Shown piece after piece: positions 46,017 to 57,979 of a stretch of 64,000 nt of DNA. The stretch comes from Thalassia testudinum. Lineage: Eukaryota > Streptophyta > Magnoliopsida > Alismatales > Hydrocharitaceae. The notes beneath the pieces were generated by a model. The model did not search any database. It was not told the origin of the DNA and was given only the letters and a program-made list of their open reading frames with translations. The translations under genes were made by a program, and so were the position numbers. Location: positions 76,992,001 to 77,056,000 of the forward strand of contig JAZHRO010000002.1 of the NCBI GenBank assembly GCA_037157565.1, written 5' to 3'. Position 1 is the stretch's first letter, and every line of letters begins with the position of its first letter.

Positions 46017-48664
46017 TGATGGGAACACCATCATGAGCCATAACTATCTCATTTTGATCTGATAAAGTCAAAAAAAGCTCCTACATATCAGTCAGAAGGC
46101 CTACTGGGTAGGTTGAATTGTTTTGAGAAAAAAAGAAGACTAGGTTATTTTTGCAATTTTACCAGTAATTCATAAATACAAAATAACCATGGGGTATTTC
46201 AAGGGTTCATTAAGGGTCATATAGTCACTAATGATTAATGAGGGGGTCCACGCAGACAAAATGGCTTTTCACACATTTCAAGAATTAAATGACATCTGAA
46301 ACCCTAAAAATAAACCCACTTAATCTACTGAGGTTATGATCAAGATAAAATCCACCCAAACCCTATAAAATTCATAGAAAAATATTCTCTAGGATTTGGT
46401 ACCTTCAATTTGACCATCATAACCCGTTTTGACCCAAAATAGAGCCACAGACAGACTATTACACTAATTTAGGTTTTTTCATAAATTACCTAGTCAAACT
46501 AGGTCAAAATCAAAATCCAACTTCACCATTGGATTCCTTAGGTCAAAATTAGGTTTGTATTAAAACTTGGTCCCAATCTGAGATTATTTAGACCTAGTTT
46601 GCATTTTGGTCCAAGTCTGATTTTCTTTATCTCAAATTACCCCTCAGCATTCAAATTCCTTACACAAAACCCCCCAACTTTATCATCCTTTTCTTCAAAA
46701 AGGTCCCCACCACACAGAACTCCTAATCCTACAACTTTGGTGATAATTGATGAAACCTCCTCAAAATTGAACTGGAGAATCCTCTTGAAATTCTCTTTTA
46801 ATCAGACATTCTTATGCTTCAAATCTTTCTCAATTTCTCATGCAAATGCATGAGAAATTTGGGTTTCCAACTCTGGCAACCTTCCAAGCTTGAAAGCTTA
46901 GCTTCCAAGCTTCAACCGACCCCCTTCTACCTATATAAAGACTCCTAGGGCCTGCCCAATCCTTCCACGCTCGAATTTGGCCGGAAATCCCACAATTCCT
47001 CCCTCCTCTCCTACCAAATAGCTCCTCGACGTCCAACGATCGCTTCTAACCTACCTCATCGTTCGCTCGCAATACCGACGATGGATTTATCCTTCCCTCT
47101 TTCCTCCACGTCGTGTCGTACCAACCAATGTCTCTCCCTCCATCGTCCTCGCTATCCTACCCCCACCGGAGCACCTTCGTCCCCAACGCTGACGTACCCC
47201 CGGAAAGTCGATCTCCCACCTTTCGTCCATTAGTTTAGGGCTAGCTTAGTCTCATTAGTTTCCTAGGTTAACTCCCATATCCCAAAACCCAAAAAGATCC
47301 CTCAACACCGTGAATCACCCTCATCTTCTCCATCTCCGACCGAACCTCCAGCGAGGTGTCTCTGCTACTACACCCCTCCATCCACCTCGCCACCACACCC
47401 TACACCTCCGCCTCGATCCCAAGAGCAACAACCCTATCCTAGTTAGGTCGATTGCCCCTCCTAACCACCCACCAAACAACCCATCAATTTCTGACCTCCT
47501 CCGCCTTTGCGAGCCATCTCCGACCCCCCTCGCAGCACGCCACCGCACCAATGCCTTTACTACATCTTCGCTATCCTATTGAGCTTCTCTGACAAGGCCG
47601 AAAGGCCATACTTTGTGTTTTAGGTTTGCCGACCATTGCCACCATTACAGCAGAGCTTCAAGCAAGCTTTGAAGCTTGCTTCCTAGTCGAAGGCCCCAGG
47701 TGCACCCTCCAGGAGATGCGGATACCTTCCAGGAAGTGACCCAGGTCTCCAATTGGAAGCACTGTGCGCTCCTTCAGATCCAATTAGAAGACCACTACTA
47801 CTGGTAGCCGTGTAAAGAAGAGGGTGGGATTTAGTCCCACCTCAGAAGCACAGGAACCGTTGGAGTGCTATAAATTGATTTTCTCTCTATGCCTTATCAC
47901 CTCCTAACACGAGGGTGAGGTCCTCCTTACTTGCACTTTCCGACCTAGCTAACCTGCTCCCACACCTCAACTACTACCGACGTTAGTAGCCCTGGTCCCG
48001 AGTACACAGATCCCTGACACTCAATTACCTAAGCATATGACTTGACATTGAGAAAGAGAGAGAGAGAGCAGGGGAAGGGGGTTTTGTTCTTCTGTGCATT
48101 GGCTAACACTTAGCCAAAATTTGAGCCCTATCCCCTGTGCTTGGAGAAGAAAAGGAAAAAGCAGAGAGGAGAAGGCTAAAGAAGAAGACAAGTAGAAGAA
48201 GAAGCCAAGAGAAGGAAGAGAAGAAGTACAGTGCCCTCTTGGCACTATAGCATTAGATACTTAAGTCATCTGGTTGAAAGTTCTGTCATCTGATAGTGCA
48301 CTGTGCACTAAGGCTTGCATGGATTTAAAGTGGTTGATACTGTTCCTTTATTTAGATCATTAAGTAATTATTATATGTGTATCTAAGCTAATAATTGGTG
48401 ATTCAAATCACCATTATTTTGCCTTAGATGTCTTTTTGCCTCATTAGATCCTTCATATACTCATGTGCTACATTGAATATTAGTTTTGAGTAATTATTGT
48501 GCTCATTTATATTATTTGTTGAGATTAGTACATGAATTCCATATTTGCTCCCTGTGTTCGACCTCGGACTTCAATTTGAATAATAAATTGTATTTGTTGA
48601 TTAAGCAATTTAGAGGATACTACAACGAACGCATATTTAAATCTCCTCATTCGTTCACGCATCA
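46017..48664 (+). repeat. 3' LTR of Y (2648 bp)
   Basis: TGATGGGAAC at the start and CACGCATCA at the end. It is the same family as X's LTRs but clearly diverged. A perfect 12-bp stem lies at 46832-46859, TATA at 46932-46939, a purine-rich tract at about 48050-48230, GGTGAT/ATCACC at 48397-48412 and the U5 motif at 48548-48570. The next base (48665) is inside Z's gag. The 5-bp TSD (ATAGC on this side) cannot be checked because Y's 5' end is outside the window. Confidence 0.88.
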
Positions 48665-50177
48665 ATAGCAGGTTTGCCTGGTCTAAGTCGGATATGATGG
48701 TCTTTGTGAATGGTCAGACCAAGAGAAATTAGGGTGATTACACCATCCAAAATTATAGGTGTTCAAATATGGGTTCGATTTTGGTGTGTAGCCCTGAATG
48801 GCATTCAAATCATAAGGATATGGCATGTTTTCTGCAAAAATGGGAAGTGGGGAAAGAGATGGGAAAGATTGTGAGACAAAGGTCCCTCCTTGGGTTGGTG
48901 CAGGAGTAGATAGAAAACCCAAGGAAGATGGATCTCTAGAATCTAGATTATTCACAAATTCCCTCGGAGGGAATTTGTGAAACAAGTAAACACGTAGGAT
49001 TCTTCGTAGCGAGTAGAAGTGTAAGAGTCTTCATAGTGTTTCGGACCTCGTTGAGATGCTTTGCTACGATGTCAACTTTGTCCAACTTTTCTGCAATAAT
49101 CTCTAAATCTTTTAAACTTGACTAATTCCCGATCCCGTGAATGCCCTTGTGCTGATGGGAATTCTAATGCGAAGTTAAGCTTCCCCACATGAATTACTAC
49201 ATTGATGCGTTGTTGATCTAGTTTTCAGCCATCCCTTCAAACAGTTCTGAAGCGGATTCTTCTTCGTGATTCAAGAAATTCCCTCCACAAGAGGCATCGA
49301 CTAGGTTGTGAATGCTCTCTTGCAATCCATAGTAAAAGATGTGCATGAGTTCCCAGTGAGGGATGTCGTGATGTGGGCATTTCCTTTACAATTCATGAAA
49401 GTGCTCCCACGCTTCATGAATTGGTTCTCCTTAATTCTGAGTAAAAGTCATGATGGCTCGCCTTAATGAGTTGGTGCGACCTATAGGGAAGAATTTCTTC
49501 AAGAATGCAGATTCTAGTTCGTTCCAAGTAGATATAGGTCGTGCAATCATTCGAGACCAATAGGTAGCCTTATCCTTAAGGCTAAAGGAGAACATTTTCA
49601 TGAGTAGGATTTCCCAGCTCTGATTTCGAGGATCAAGAGTCAGTGAAAGATTTTTAAGATCTATGTGTTGGAATGGATGCTTGGATGCAAACTTGTGAAA
49701 GTGTGGGATTAGACCTATAATATTCAGCTTCAACTCAGGATCATTATCCCCAACGAGAATCCTAACATTAGGCTCTACTTGTGCATTGGATAGATTATAG
49801 TAGTCTCAGAGTAGAAGCCTAGGATGAGGTGGATTCGAGAAATTAGGGGAATCAAAACCTGCCTCAGGTTGAGGAGGAGGACGGGTTTGTAGGTTCTGCA
49901 AATTCTGTAGAGCAGCCATCAACAGATTAATTTGACTGTTCTGCTTGAGCATCAGTAAGTTCTAGCTTAGGAGCACCTCATGGATATCAAAAGGCAGCAT
50001 CTCCCCCTAACCAGAAGAAGGGATCTCGGGATTTAGGTTCTACGTTTGGTCCATAGGATCAAATGCAGAACAACTAATAGGATCAGTCAAAAAAACTAGT
50101 TGCTTAGATGCAACCGACCTGGGAAACCCTGTCAACGGAGATACGAGAGGTGGTTTCAAGGATCGCCTCTTGTGCAT
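48665..50177 (-). pseudogene. gag: gag of Z, truncated by Y
   Basis: Minus strand. I place the start at ATG 50177 (MHKRRSLKPPLVSP) because V's gag starts alike. The frame passes through stops (about 50040, 50010, 49960 and 49807) to the capsid block 49733-49431, with SLKDKATYWSRMIARPISTW, FLKKFFPIGRTNSLRRAIMTF, a stop, then HEAWEHFHEL and FYYGLQESIHNLVDASCGGNF. The C-terminal block is in another frame (48985-48683) and contains NTYNFGWCNHPNFSW. The protein is cut at 48665 by Y's LTR. This is gag of the Athila type, more stop-ridden than V's, as expected of the oldest layer. Confidence 0.85.
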
Positions 50178-51148
50178 AAATCAGAAAAAATGTGCAAAGG
50201 CACACTCACACCACTGTGGTAAAACATCGGCAATCAAGACCCGAAAAAAGTGCAAAAGCAGGTTTTTCTTCTTTTCAAAGGAAAAGAAGAATCCTAGAAT
50301 ATGTAGAAAATAGATTTGACGCAAACAAATATGGTAACAATCCAAAATACGCATCCTATATCATGTCTACGCAGGTGTGTATCCTTAAGGCTTAAAGGTC
50401 AAAGGTCTAAGGTCTAAGATCGAGACAGCTCACTATTGGCTCCCCGAGGCTCAGTAGTGAGATAGACTTGTTGATCTTCGACCAAGGCCTTAAGGGGTGC
50501 AAAGAGGAGAGGTAGAAGTATAAGACTCGTGTGACTCTAGTGATCGTGCTGTGTGCGCGATAGCATGCAGCAAACACGTACGATAAAACCTACAAGCATT
50601 CTGCAATCAGATTAGTCATGAGTTTTAAATGTCCTCTTTTTAGTTAACCTTTTTCACAAAAATAATAGAAGTAATGTGACTGCTTTTTATGAATTTTCAA
50701 AGAAAATATAGGTGGTCTTGTTTATTACTCCATGACAGGGATCTACATGGGTTTTACGCATGTTTTCCTGTCGATGCGAGATAACAAAGTATAAAATCCC
50801 AAGTCAAATCGGAGATATACTAGCAGGTATGTGCACTCCTAGAAGTGTATGCCTAAATCATGCTACTGCTAGTCAGGAGATATGAGTATTTTTGTATTTT
50901 TTAAATTTTCTAACTAAATGCAACAAGAAAATCTACACTACAGAGTAAGAAATACTCACAATGGTATGTATAATGGATCGGGAAAAATAGAAACAAAAAT
51001 AGGAAAACCCGCCTCCTTTCCTGAGAATATCCACAAAGATATCCCTGAAAAGAAGACAAAAACAAAACAAAATAAAGTTAATTAGTAAAAATAATTATTT
51101 ACAAACTAAAAATAATGGTGAATATAAATTACAGCTACGGTACCATCA
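50178..51148 (-). other. Leader and degenerate PBS region of Z
   Basis: AT-rich and non-coding. At 51128-51148 the minus strand reads TGATGGTACCGTAGCTG close to the LTR end. It resembles a tRNA-Asp PBS only in part and is either decayed or shifted by a small insertion. Confidence 0.5.
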
Positions 51149-51151
51149 AAA

Positions 51152-52388
51152 TGATGCGTTAATTCTCAACACAGTTAATTAAGTTAATTAAACTTAATTA
51201 ATTGCATCAGAAAGTAACTTAGGTTAACTCGAATTAGTGTTGGAATTGTAGTATAGGGTCAAGTTAACCTAACATTTTAGAATTTAAGTTCTTTTTTAAC
51301 TAGTTGAGTCCAGGTCGTTTACTGAGAGGCAAAATAATAAGCTTAATTCACCATTAATCCTTAAGCATTAATAAATATCTACTTAATCAATCAGATTATA
51401 ATTAATAATATTTTAAACACATGAATATAGAATAAAAGATTAATCAATTCAAAGTATGCAATATTCCATTAAGAAGAAACACATTTACAAGAAATATTTG
51501 TCATTAAAAACCAACTAAACATGTTTATTACAACTTTTTACAAGAATATAAGGCAAAGATATGAAATTACAAGAGTTATCATGCCTATTACAATGTTAAA
51601 AGCTCAAAACATAACAAATAACAATTTCAGCCTTAAAATTAGACATCTAAAAATAGAGTTAGATGACTTAAAAGCATAAATTGTACTTCTAATTAAAAGT
51701 AAAGACATCTGATTTCTCACTCTTCTTTATTCATTAATTTCTTCTTAAGTCTTCCTTTCTTCTTTTTTCTCTCTTTCTCTTTCTTTATTTTCTTCCTTAA
51801 GTCTCTATCTTCTCTTTTTTTCTTGTACCCTCTCTCAAGCTCTCCTTGTTATTTCTCTTCTTAAGCTCTCTTTAACTCTTTAACTCCTCTTCCCTAATCT
51901 TTCCTTAGCTTTTCTTCTTAACTTTATCTCTCACGAGCTCTCTCTTCTTATTTTATCTTTTCCTTCACTTCTTCTTCTTCTTCTTTTTCCTTACCCTTTA
52001 TCTTTTCACTCTTTCTCTTCTCCCTTAGTCTTTTCTTTACTAACACTTTTTACTATGCACTTATGATCTCCACACTTAAGCCAATTTTTCATCCAACTTA
52101 ACCCATTCTACTCCTCTTAATTATAAAAATTAGGTTTTGAATAGGCGGCCCAATCTCGTTCGGGGATACATAGCACCCAATGGGTGGGACCAAACCCTAC
52201 TTGAGCTCGGGCCTAGTTAATTAATCATGGATTTTTCGTATTTTAGCATTGCACAGTACCAGGCCCACTCTAGGCCCACACAAGTCCACGCCCACATGGG
52301 CCCATGCACGCACGCCCACAGGCGCACACACCTACGCATAGGCACGTGCATACACATGCACCCACACACATAAGCTCATTTATTTGCA
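51152..52388 (-). repeat. 5' LTR of Z, 3' portion (interrupted by W)
   Basis: The minus-strand end CGCATCA is at 51152. The U5 motif (51304-51330), the sense purine-rich tract (51715-52030) and a CAC/GCAC-rich stretch (52290-52370) match T2 at 3351-3380, 3685-3860 and 4080-4140. Similarity to T2 stops near 52385, where W begins. Confidence 0.75.
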
Positions 52389-53827
52389 TGATAACACTAC
52401 ATTTTACAATGTTGATTCTCCCAAAAGGGGGTCGGTCTTAAGGGGAAAATGCACAGATAACACATCATAAATAGGAATAGGAGCATTACATGCATCACAC
52501 ATCAAGATTGCTTATAGTGCATTATTAATGGCCATTTATACAAGTACATGTCAAAACAGGCCTCAGATGAGCGATTGGACCGCACAGATGGATTTAGAGC
52601 TGCAAATGGAGTCTAACGAACTCAAAATCAACTAAATCTGACATCTGGAGCTCTCACAGTTGGCCCAAGAATTTCTGACCGTTGATCTGGTGATCAACGG
52701 TTAGAAAGCTACCACGTGTCGACATCACGGCGCTCCTCGACCGCAACATAACTCCACCGCCTCCACCACAGGATGCATCTCGGTCGTCGATCTTCAATCG
52801 GACAACTCCACAGTGCTCCACACCCGCGCGCCTCTCCTCCTCCGCACGACAATCCAGCTACACAGCACAACGGGTCACGCACTACTCACAAAGGCAGCGG
52901 CGGGCGTTCGAAACCCCACTCACTGCCTAAATTGATGCTCACGTGGGTGCAGCTGATTAAGGCCATAGATCCACGTGCAAAGGGTGACGATCACGCCATG
53001 CGATGCTCCCTCAAACGCAGATGATGAACGTGCACGATGACGCGGCAGCGGTGTGCGCCCCAGCAGCAATCCACGAGTGCGCCCTTCATGAAATGTCACC
53101 CTTCGTGCGCACATGGATTGCGTATGAAGAAGAATGGGCACGCGCAAACAACCGCCGAGTAGGGTGCTTCACCGACGTTTTGGGAAGGGTTTTAGCGATG
53201 TCCCAGACGTCTCTAACGGGACGTCTCTAAAATCGAGACATCACTAAAACCCCTTCTTCATTTGGAAAGACCTTCTCCCTATTTAAACCCCTTCCAACCA
53301 CCCAAGGAAGGCATTCAATACCTTGGCAAGTGTTCTACCCCACTCCTAGCCACCGTAGCACTCTTTTGTAAGCACCGGAGTTGACGAGCCACCGACGGAG
53401 ACAACCTCCACTACCGTGGCCGCCTTGCCGGCTCCTCTCTCTCTCTCTCATTAGCTTAGCTTTATCTTACTTAAGCATTCATCTATTGTAGTAATTGTAA
53501 AACTCAAAGTTTCATGATTAAATGACGTTCCTTATTTAGCTATTATCTCTCTCTTGTTATCAAGTCTTCCTTAGCTTAAAGTTGCATGAATGTGCTAAAC
53601 AACAAACTCTAACCTACTCTTTCTCTCTCTCTCGCTCGTTTTTCCACCACGTCTTCTTGCAAGAAAAAAAACTCACTTTCTCCATGACATAATGTGACAA
53701 AGAAAATCCAATTTTTACGCCTCCCTGTGATCGACACTCGGACTCACGTCCGTTTCTTCTTTTAAAACCGACACTGCGAGCACGAACTATAACGACCCTT
53801 TTAAACAAATACGTCTCTCATGCGTCA
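52389..53827 (+). repeat. 5' LTR of W (about 1.44 kb)
   Basis: Ends ATGCGTCA at 53827, five bases before the PBS. It has a GC-rich U3, an inverted repeat at 53186-53255, TATTTAAA at 53280-53287, a (CT)n tract at 53435-53450, another at 53620-53634, and the U5 motif at 53720-53745. Confidence 0.75.
53186..53287 (+). promoter_or_regulatory. Promoter of W: long inverted repeat and TATA box
   Basis: Arms AGGGTTTTAGCGATGTC (53186-53202) and GACATCACTAAAACCCC (53237-53253) enclose two ACGTCTCTAA direct repeats. TATTTAAA follows 25 bp downstream. Function is inferred from position. Confidence 0.5.
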
Positions 53828-53832
53828 GTTTT

Positions 53833-53850
53833 TGGCACCGTTGCCAGGGA
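53833..53850 (+). promoter_or_regulatory. PBS of W (tRNA-Asp type)
   Basis: TGGCACCGTTGCCAGGGA matches 16 of 18 positions of the tRNA-Asp complement. GGCAAC just downstream can pair with GTTGCC inside the PBS. Confidence 0.92.
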
Positions 53851-55032
53851 GGCAACGTATTTATTTTGTCACTTCTATTTTACATCCATGCTCACATCAT
53901 CTAACACCTCATCTCCTTCTACTTGATGGTTGCAGGAATTCGGCGCTTGGACGGCGAAACATTGCAACTCGTGACGGTAACGAGGGAGTAAGCGCAACAA
54001 GGACCGGTCATAACTCTTCACCCATGGTTGTTTGCTTGCTTAAAAATCTAAAAAAAATTGTAAAATTGAAAAAAATTGGTGTGGTGCATGATTGCCTGAT
54101 CCACATCCTTAACACATCACCCAAAAAAAGAAATACACTCTAACATTCTGAATGACCTAAGCTTCTTGGAGTGTTCTTTCTTTTTGAGTGGTGTTTGTGA
54201 AGCCACCTTGAATTGACATGGGCCACACCACTCAACCCTAAAATCAACTCATCTGATAGCAGTTGCATGAACACTAGGATGAGCACTCTAGGGTTTTAGA
54301 GCCTCTTCACATCAAAGGAAATCTACCTTCACCAATTGTGTGCAAAACTTGATGTGCCCACCTGAAACTTGTCTGAAAACATTAAGACACGTCGATCCTA
54401 AAAGACACAAAAGTAAGGATAAAACATTAAAAGACACCACATCTTAAAAAAATCCTTACTTGAAAACCATGTTTTGATACGAGCACACACACTGGAATTG
54501 GAAAACTAAGAGGCACTACCCCAATCAACGCCTCATCACATAACCTTAGCACAAGCACTATCCTAACCCTTTTAAAACAGAGTAGACGTGCCTTAGGCAA
54601 GACTGGGTTAAGTCTCAAGAGGCGTGGCTTTGTTCACTGGGCACTTGGCTTTCATTCCCTTAGTAGAGTCTGGTGACTACGCTGCGGGGAAGTGTCAAAC
54701 AACCACGGTTGTGGGGTCTATGGAACAGGTGGTGCAAGCCAAAGGAAGAACCTTCCCTACAATCCCCTCATAAACAACCTGGCCAGATTAGCTTTGGGAA
54801 TGGAAGTCCAGTGCTTACAGACTTGATCACCCCTTTGGAGATTTCTAGGTCCCTTAAGGAATACACCATAAGGACTAGGCTTGTTTGCTTGGTTGTACAC
54901 ACACACTTCTCGCATCTGTCGCTCTCTGCATCCCCTCCTGCTCTTCTCTAGTGTATGCACGGGAGACGATCACTGCATCCTGAGTTGTTTGTTTTGGGAC
55001 TAGTATCCAGGCGACCTGATTCTACTAGAGGC
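53851..55032 (+). other. Leader of W
   Basis: Non-coding stretch of about 1.2 kb before gag. No supported gene. Confidence 0.6.
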
Positions 55033-56943
55033 ATGGCTGAACCCAGAGTAGATGAGGTTGAGGACCAACCCCCACCAGACACAATGGCCATCATCCAAGC
55101 CCAGAACGCAAACCATCGGCTTCAGCAGCAATAGATCCACACTATCATGCAAGCCATACACCGGTTGCAGAACCCACTGGGGCAACCACCACCACCTTTC
55201 CAAGGCCCACAAGGGCAACTGCCACTTGATCCACCACCATTCCAGGACCAACCTAGGCCCCTCTGCAACTTCTACAATCCTTCCACTATTCAAGTCGAGC
55301 CGCACCTTAGGATCCCCGAAGGGGGAGATGATTTTGAGCTAAAACCAAATGTCCTGAGTTTGATTCAAAGCCACTTCCATGGAAGCTCAAATGAAGATCC
55401 CTTCCAGCACCTAGAGGATCTTGACTGGATAGCTCGAACTGTGAAACCTAGGAACATTAGCCTTGACATTGTTTTGATTAAGATGTTCCCCTTCTCGCTA
55501 AGAGACAAAGCATCTCACTGCTTAGAACCCTAGGTAGACCCATCACCACCTGGGAAGAACTGAGGCATGCATTCTTAAAGAAATTTTTCCCCATAGGAAA
55601 AATCAATGCCCTCAGAAGAGCCATTACTACCTTTACACTCCAGGGCAGGGAACAATTCCATGAGGCGTGGGAAAGATTTAATGAACTATTGAGGAAATGC
55701 CCACACCACGAAGTACCGAGGTGGTAATTGGCCCAGATCTTCTACCATGGCCTGGATAGAAACCTACGAAACTTCGTCAATGCCTCATGCGACGGGAACT
55801 TCTTAAACAAAGATGAGGAGAGCGTGTTTGAGCTCTTTGAGTCTATGAGCGAAAATTCACTCAACAATGCCTCCATGACCCAGTTTAGCCAATCCAGTCA
55901 ACCCCATGGTGGGATTTATGAGGTACAAGCAAATTCTGGAATGGTTGACATTGATATCATTGCTAAGAAATTGGATCGAGTGGAATTGGTGGATAAAAAG
56001 ATAGATGAGCTACTTAACCAGACCAGGAACCCGTTACAGACCTTTTCCCTAGCAAAGGGAGCTCACAATGTTGACCTGGTCCAACCCTTAAGCCAAATGA
56101 ACCTGGAACAACCCCTAACCATGTTCCAAGGAGGGACCTTTGCTCCCTCAACCCTTGATTACTCTCTTCCCTCCACCTCGACATCTGCTATCCTTGAAGA
56201 CGTACAGGTTGTCCAGGGTTATGCCAAACCTAACCCTTTCTCCAACACTTACAACATTGGCTAGCGGAATCACCCAAACTTTGCTTGGACAAACCAAAAA
56301 CTGCATCAATTTCAAAACCAACCCAGGCCAAACCAACAGCCAAACTTGCCCCCCTATCAGCAAGGACCACTAGTTAGACCCCCATATAATCCGAATAGGA
56401 CAACCCCTCCCCCACAAAACCAAATGGACACCCTGATAAAGATGATGGCTAAAATGAACCAGAAACATCAGGAGGAAATGACTTTAGTAAAGGGACAGTT
56501 AAGCTAGCTGTTGACTGTAAACAACAAGGATCCCTGCCTTCCCAACCACAACCGAACCCACGAAACATGATTAACAGAGGCCCCAATTCGCAAGGGTTCC
56601 AAGACAATCCCAGGCAGGCTCACATGGTCCAGCTAGCCCCACAAACACCCCGTGGGTTTGGTGCTCCTTCGTCCTCATCTTCTCAAGGATCAACTCATGG
56701 TCCCAATGCCTCTGCAAATGCGGTAACCTTGAGAAGCAGCACCAAAACCCAGGACCCTAAATGGCTAACTCTTCCCGAGACTTCACCTTCTGAAACACCT
56801 GACTCAGAAGAGGCACTGGAAAAACCCAAGGACCCAGAAATAGATCCCATCCACGTTCAGACACCATATCCCGAGGCTTTGGAGACAATCAAGAAGAAGA
56901 AAAGTGTTGTGGAAACTGAGGAGCTTTTGGAGATCTTTAAGTA
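55033..56943 (+). pseudogene. gag: gag of W
   Basis: Start ATG 55033 (MAEPRVDEVEDQPPPD), a stop at 55132, then a Pro/Gln-rich region and the capsid block (LIQSHFHGSSNEDPFQHLEDL, FSLRDKASH). A one-base deletion near 55521 shifts the frame; it continues with FFPIGKINALRRAITTF, a stop at 55725, LAQIFYHGLDRNLRNFVNAS and NFLNKDEESVFELFESMSEN. The C-terminal block NTYNIG, stop (56262), RNHPNFAWTNQ ends in a Gln/Pro tail. A second shift near 56500 leads to the frame 56567-56944 with ANAVTLRSSTK and a Glu/Pro-rich linker to protease. Confidence 0.88.
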
Positions 56944-57979
56944 GGTTCAGATTAATATTCTGCTCCTCGAAGCCGTCAAACACATCCCAGCTTACGCCAA
57001 GTTTCTAAAGGATGCCTCTACACCCAAACGTAAGCCAAGACCTCAAGAACCTAGGAAGGTTGTGCTCTCAGAGCAAGCAAGTTCTGTAATATCAAGCAAC
57101 CTTTCACTCAAGCGAACTAACCCAGAAGCACCCCTAATATCCTGCAATATCGGGGAAATGACATTTGATAGAGCGCTCCTGAACTTAGGTGCTTCCATCA
57201 ATCTGATTCCGACAACCCTATACCACCAATTTGAATTCGGAGAATTGACACCCACACCTGTTACCATCCAATTGGCTGATAGATCTGTGAAAACTCCAAA
57301 GGGGGTTGTTGAGGACGTAATTGTACGAGTCAAGGACTTCTATTTTCCGGTCGACTTTTGGTGCTCGACATGGAAGGCCCTGAACATCTACAAAATACAC
57401 CCATCATCCTAGGCAGACCCTTCTTAGCTACGGCTAAGGCAAACATCAATTGTGACACGGGATGCATGGAAATTGCCTTCAGAGACAAGAAAATGCAGTT
57501 GGATATCTTCCGGGCAACCAAGTCTTTTGATTGCGACTGTATCGAGGAACACGACCCCGTGGAACCTTTGGTCGAGGAATGCCTCACCCTTAGTTCTATC
57601 TCGGACTACCAATCCTGTAACAACTGTTCTGACCCATCACCATCTACGCCCATGGACCTCTGTAAGGCTGATTACCATCAACCAACACCATTCGAGGAAA
57701 TTGATGTTGATCAACTCCCACCTTTCCCCTTTCCATCAAACATTGTTCGACCCGCACTTGAACTAAAGCCGCTACCCGAGAATCTCAAGTATGTCTTCCT
57801 GAGACCTGACCAGACCTTCCCCGTAATTATCAATGCCAACTTAACTAGGGATCAGGAACTTAGATTGACAGCAACCCTATCAAAACACAGGGCTGCCATT
57901 GGTTGGACTATTTCGGATCTAAGAGGAATTAGCCCCACCTATTGTACCCACAAGATCTACCTAGAAGATGGGGCGCGAC
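56944..57979 (+). pseudogene. Protease region of W (catalytic Asp replaced)
   Basis: It starts after a stop at 56942 (VQINILLLEAVKHIPAYAKFLKD). The active-site motif reads ALLNLGASINLIPT, with Asn in place of the catalytic Asp seen in X and V. ELTPTPVTIQLADRS and VKDFYFPVDF follow. A frameshift near 57355 leads into the frame at 57358 (LGRPFLATAKANINCDTGC, a Cys/Asp-rich linker, LKPLPENLKYVFLRPDQTF, IGWTISDLRGISPTYCTHKI). It is cut at 57979, within LEDGAR, by solo LTR S and resumes at 60190. Confidence 0.9.

Larger units (their letters stand above)
48665..52388 (-). mobile_element. Element Z: Athila-type Ty3/gypsy retrotransposon, 5' part, lowest layer of the nest
   Basis: Only the 5' end of Z is visible, reading right to left: part of the 5' LTR (51152-52388), a degenerate primer-binding region, a leader, and gag down to 48665. 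At 48665 gag stops at the outer edge of Y's 3' LTR, so the rest of Z should lie left of the window, beyond Y's unseen 5' end. On the right, W begins inside Z's LTR. Z is therefore host to Y and W and is the oldest insertion here. The first 1.2 kb of its LTR resembles T2 (3207 to about 4150), so both belong to one family. Pol of Z is not visible. The inference rests on gag homology, the shared U5 motif and the LTR similarity. Confidence 0.8.

Noticed and set aside
47310..47582. Pro/His-rich ORF as a host gene
   Set aside because: Within Y's 3' LTR. The X LTRs have parallel but frame-shifted text.
51152..53827. Single 2.7-kb plus-strand LTR from TGATGCG to GCGTCA
   Set aside because: The left part has its U5 motif and purine tract on the minus strand and matches T2; the right part has promoter, U5 and PBS on the plus strand. 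Two LTRs meet near 52389.
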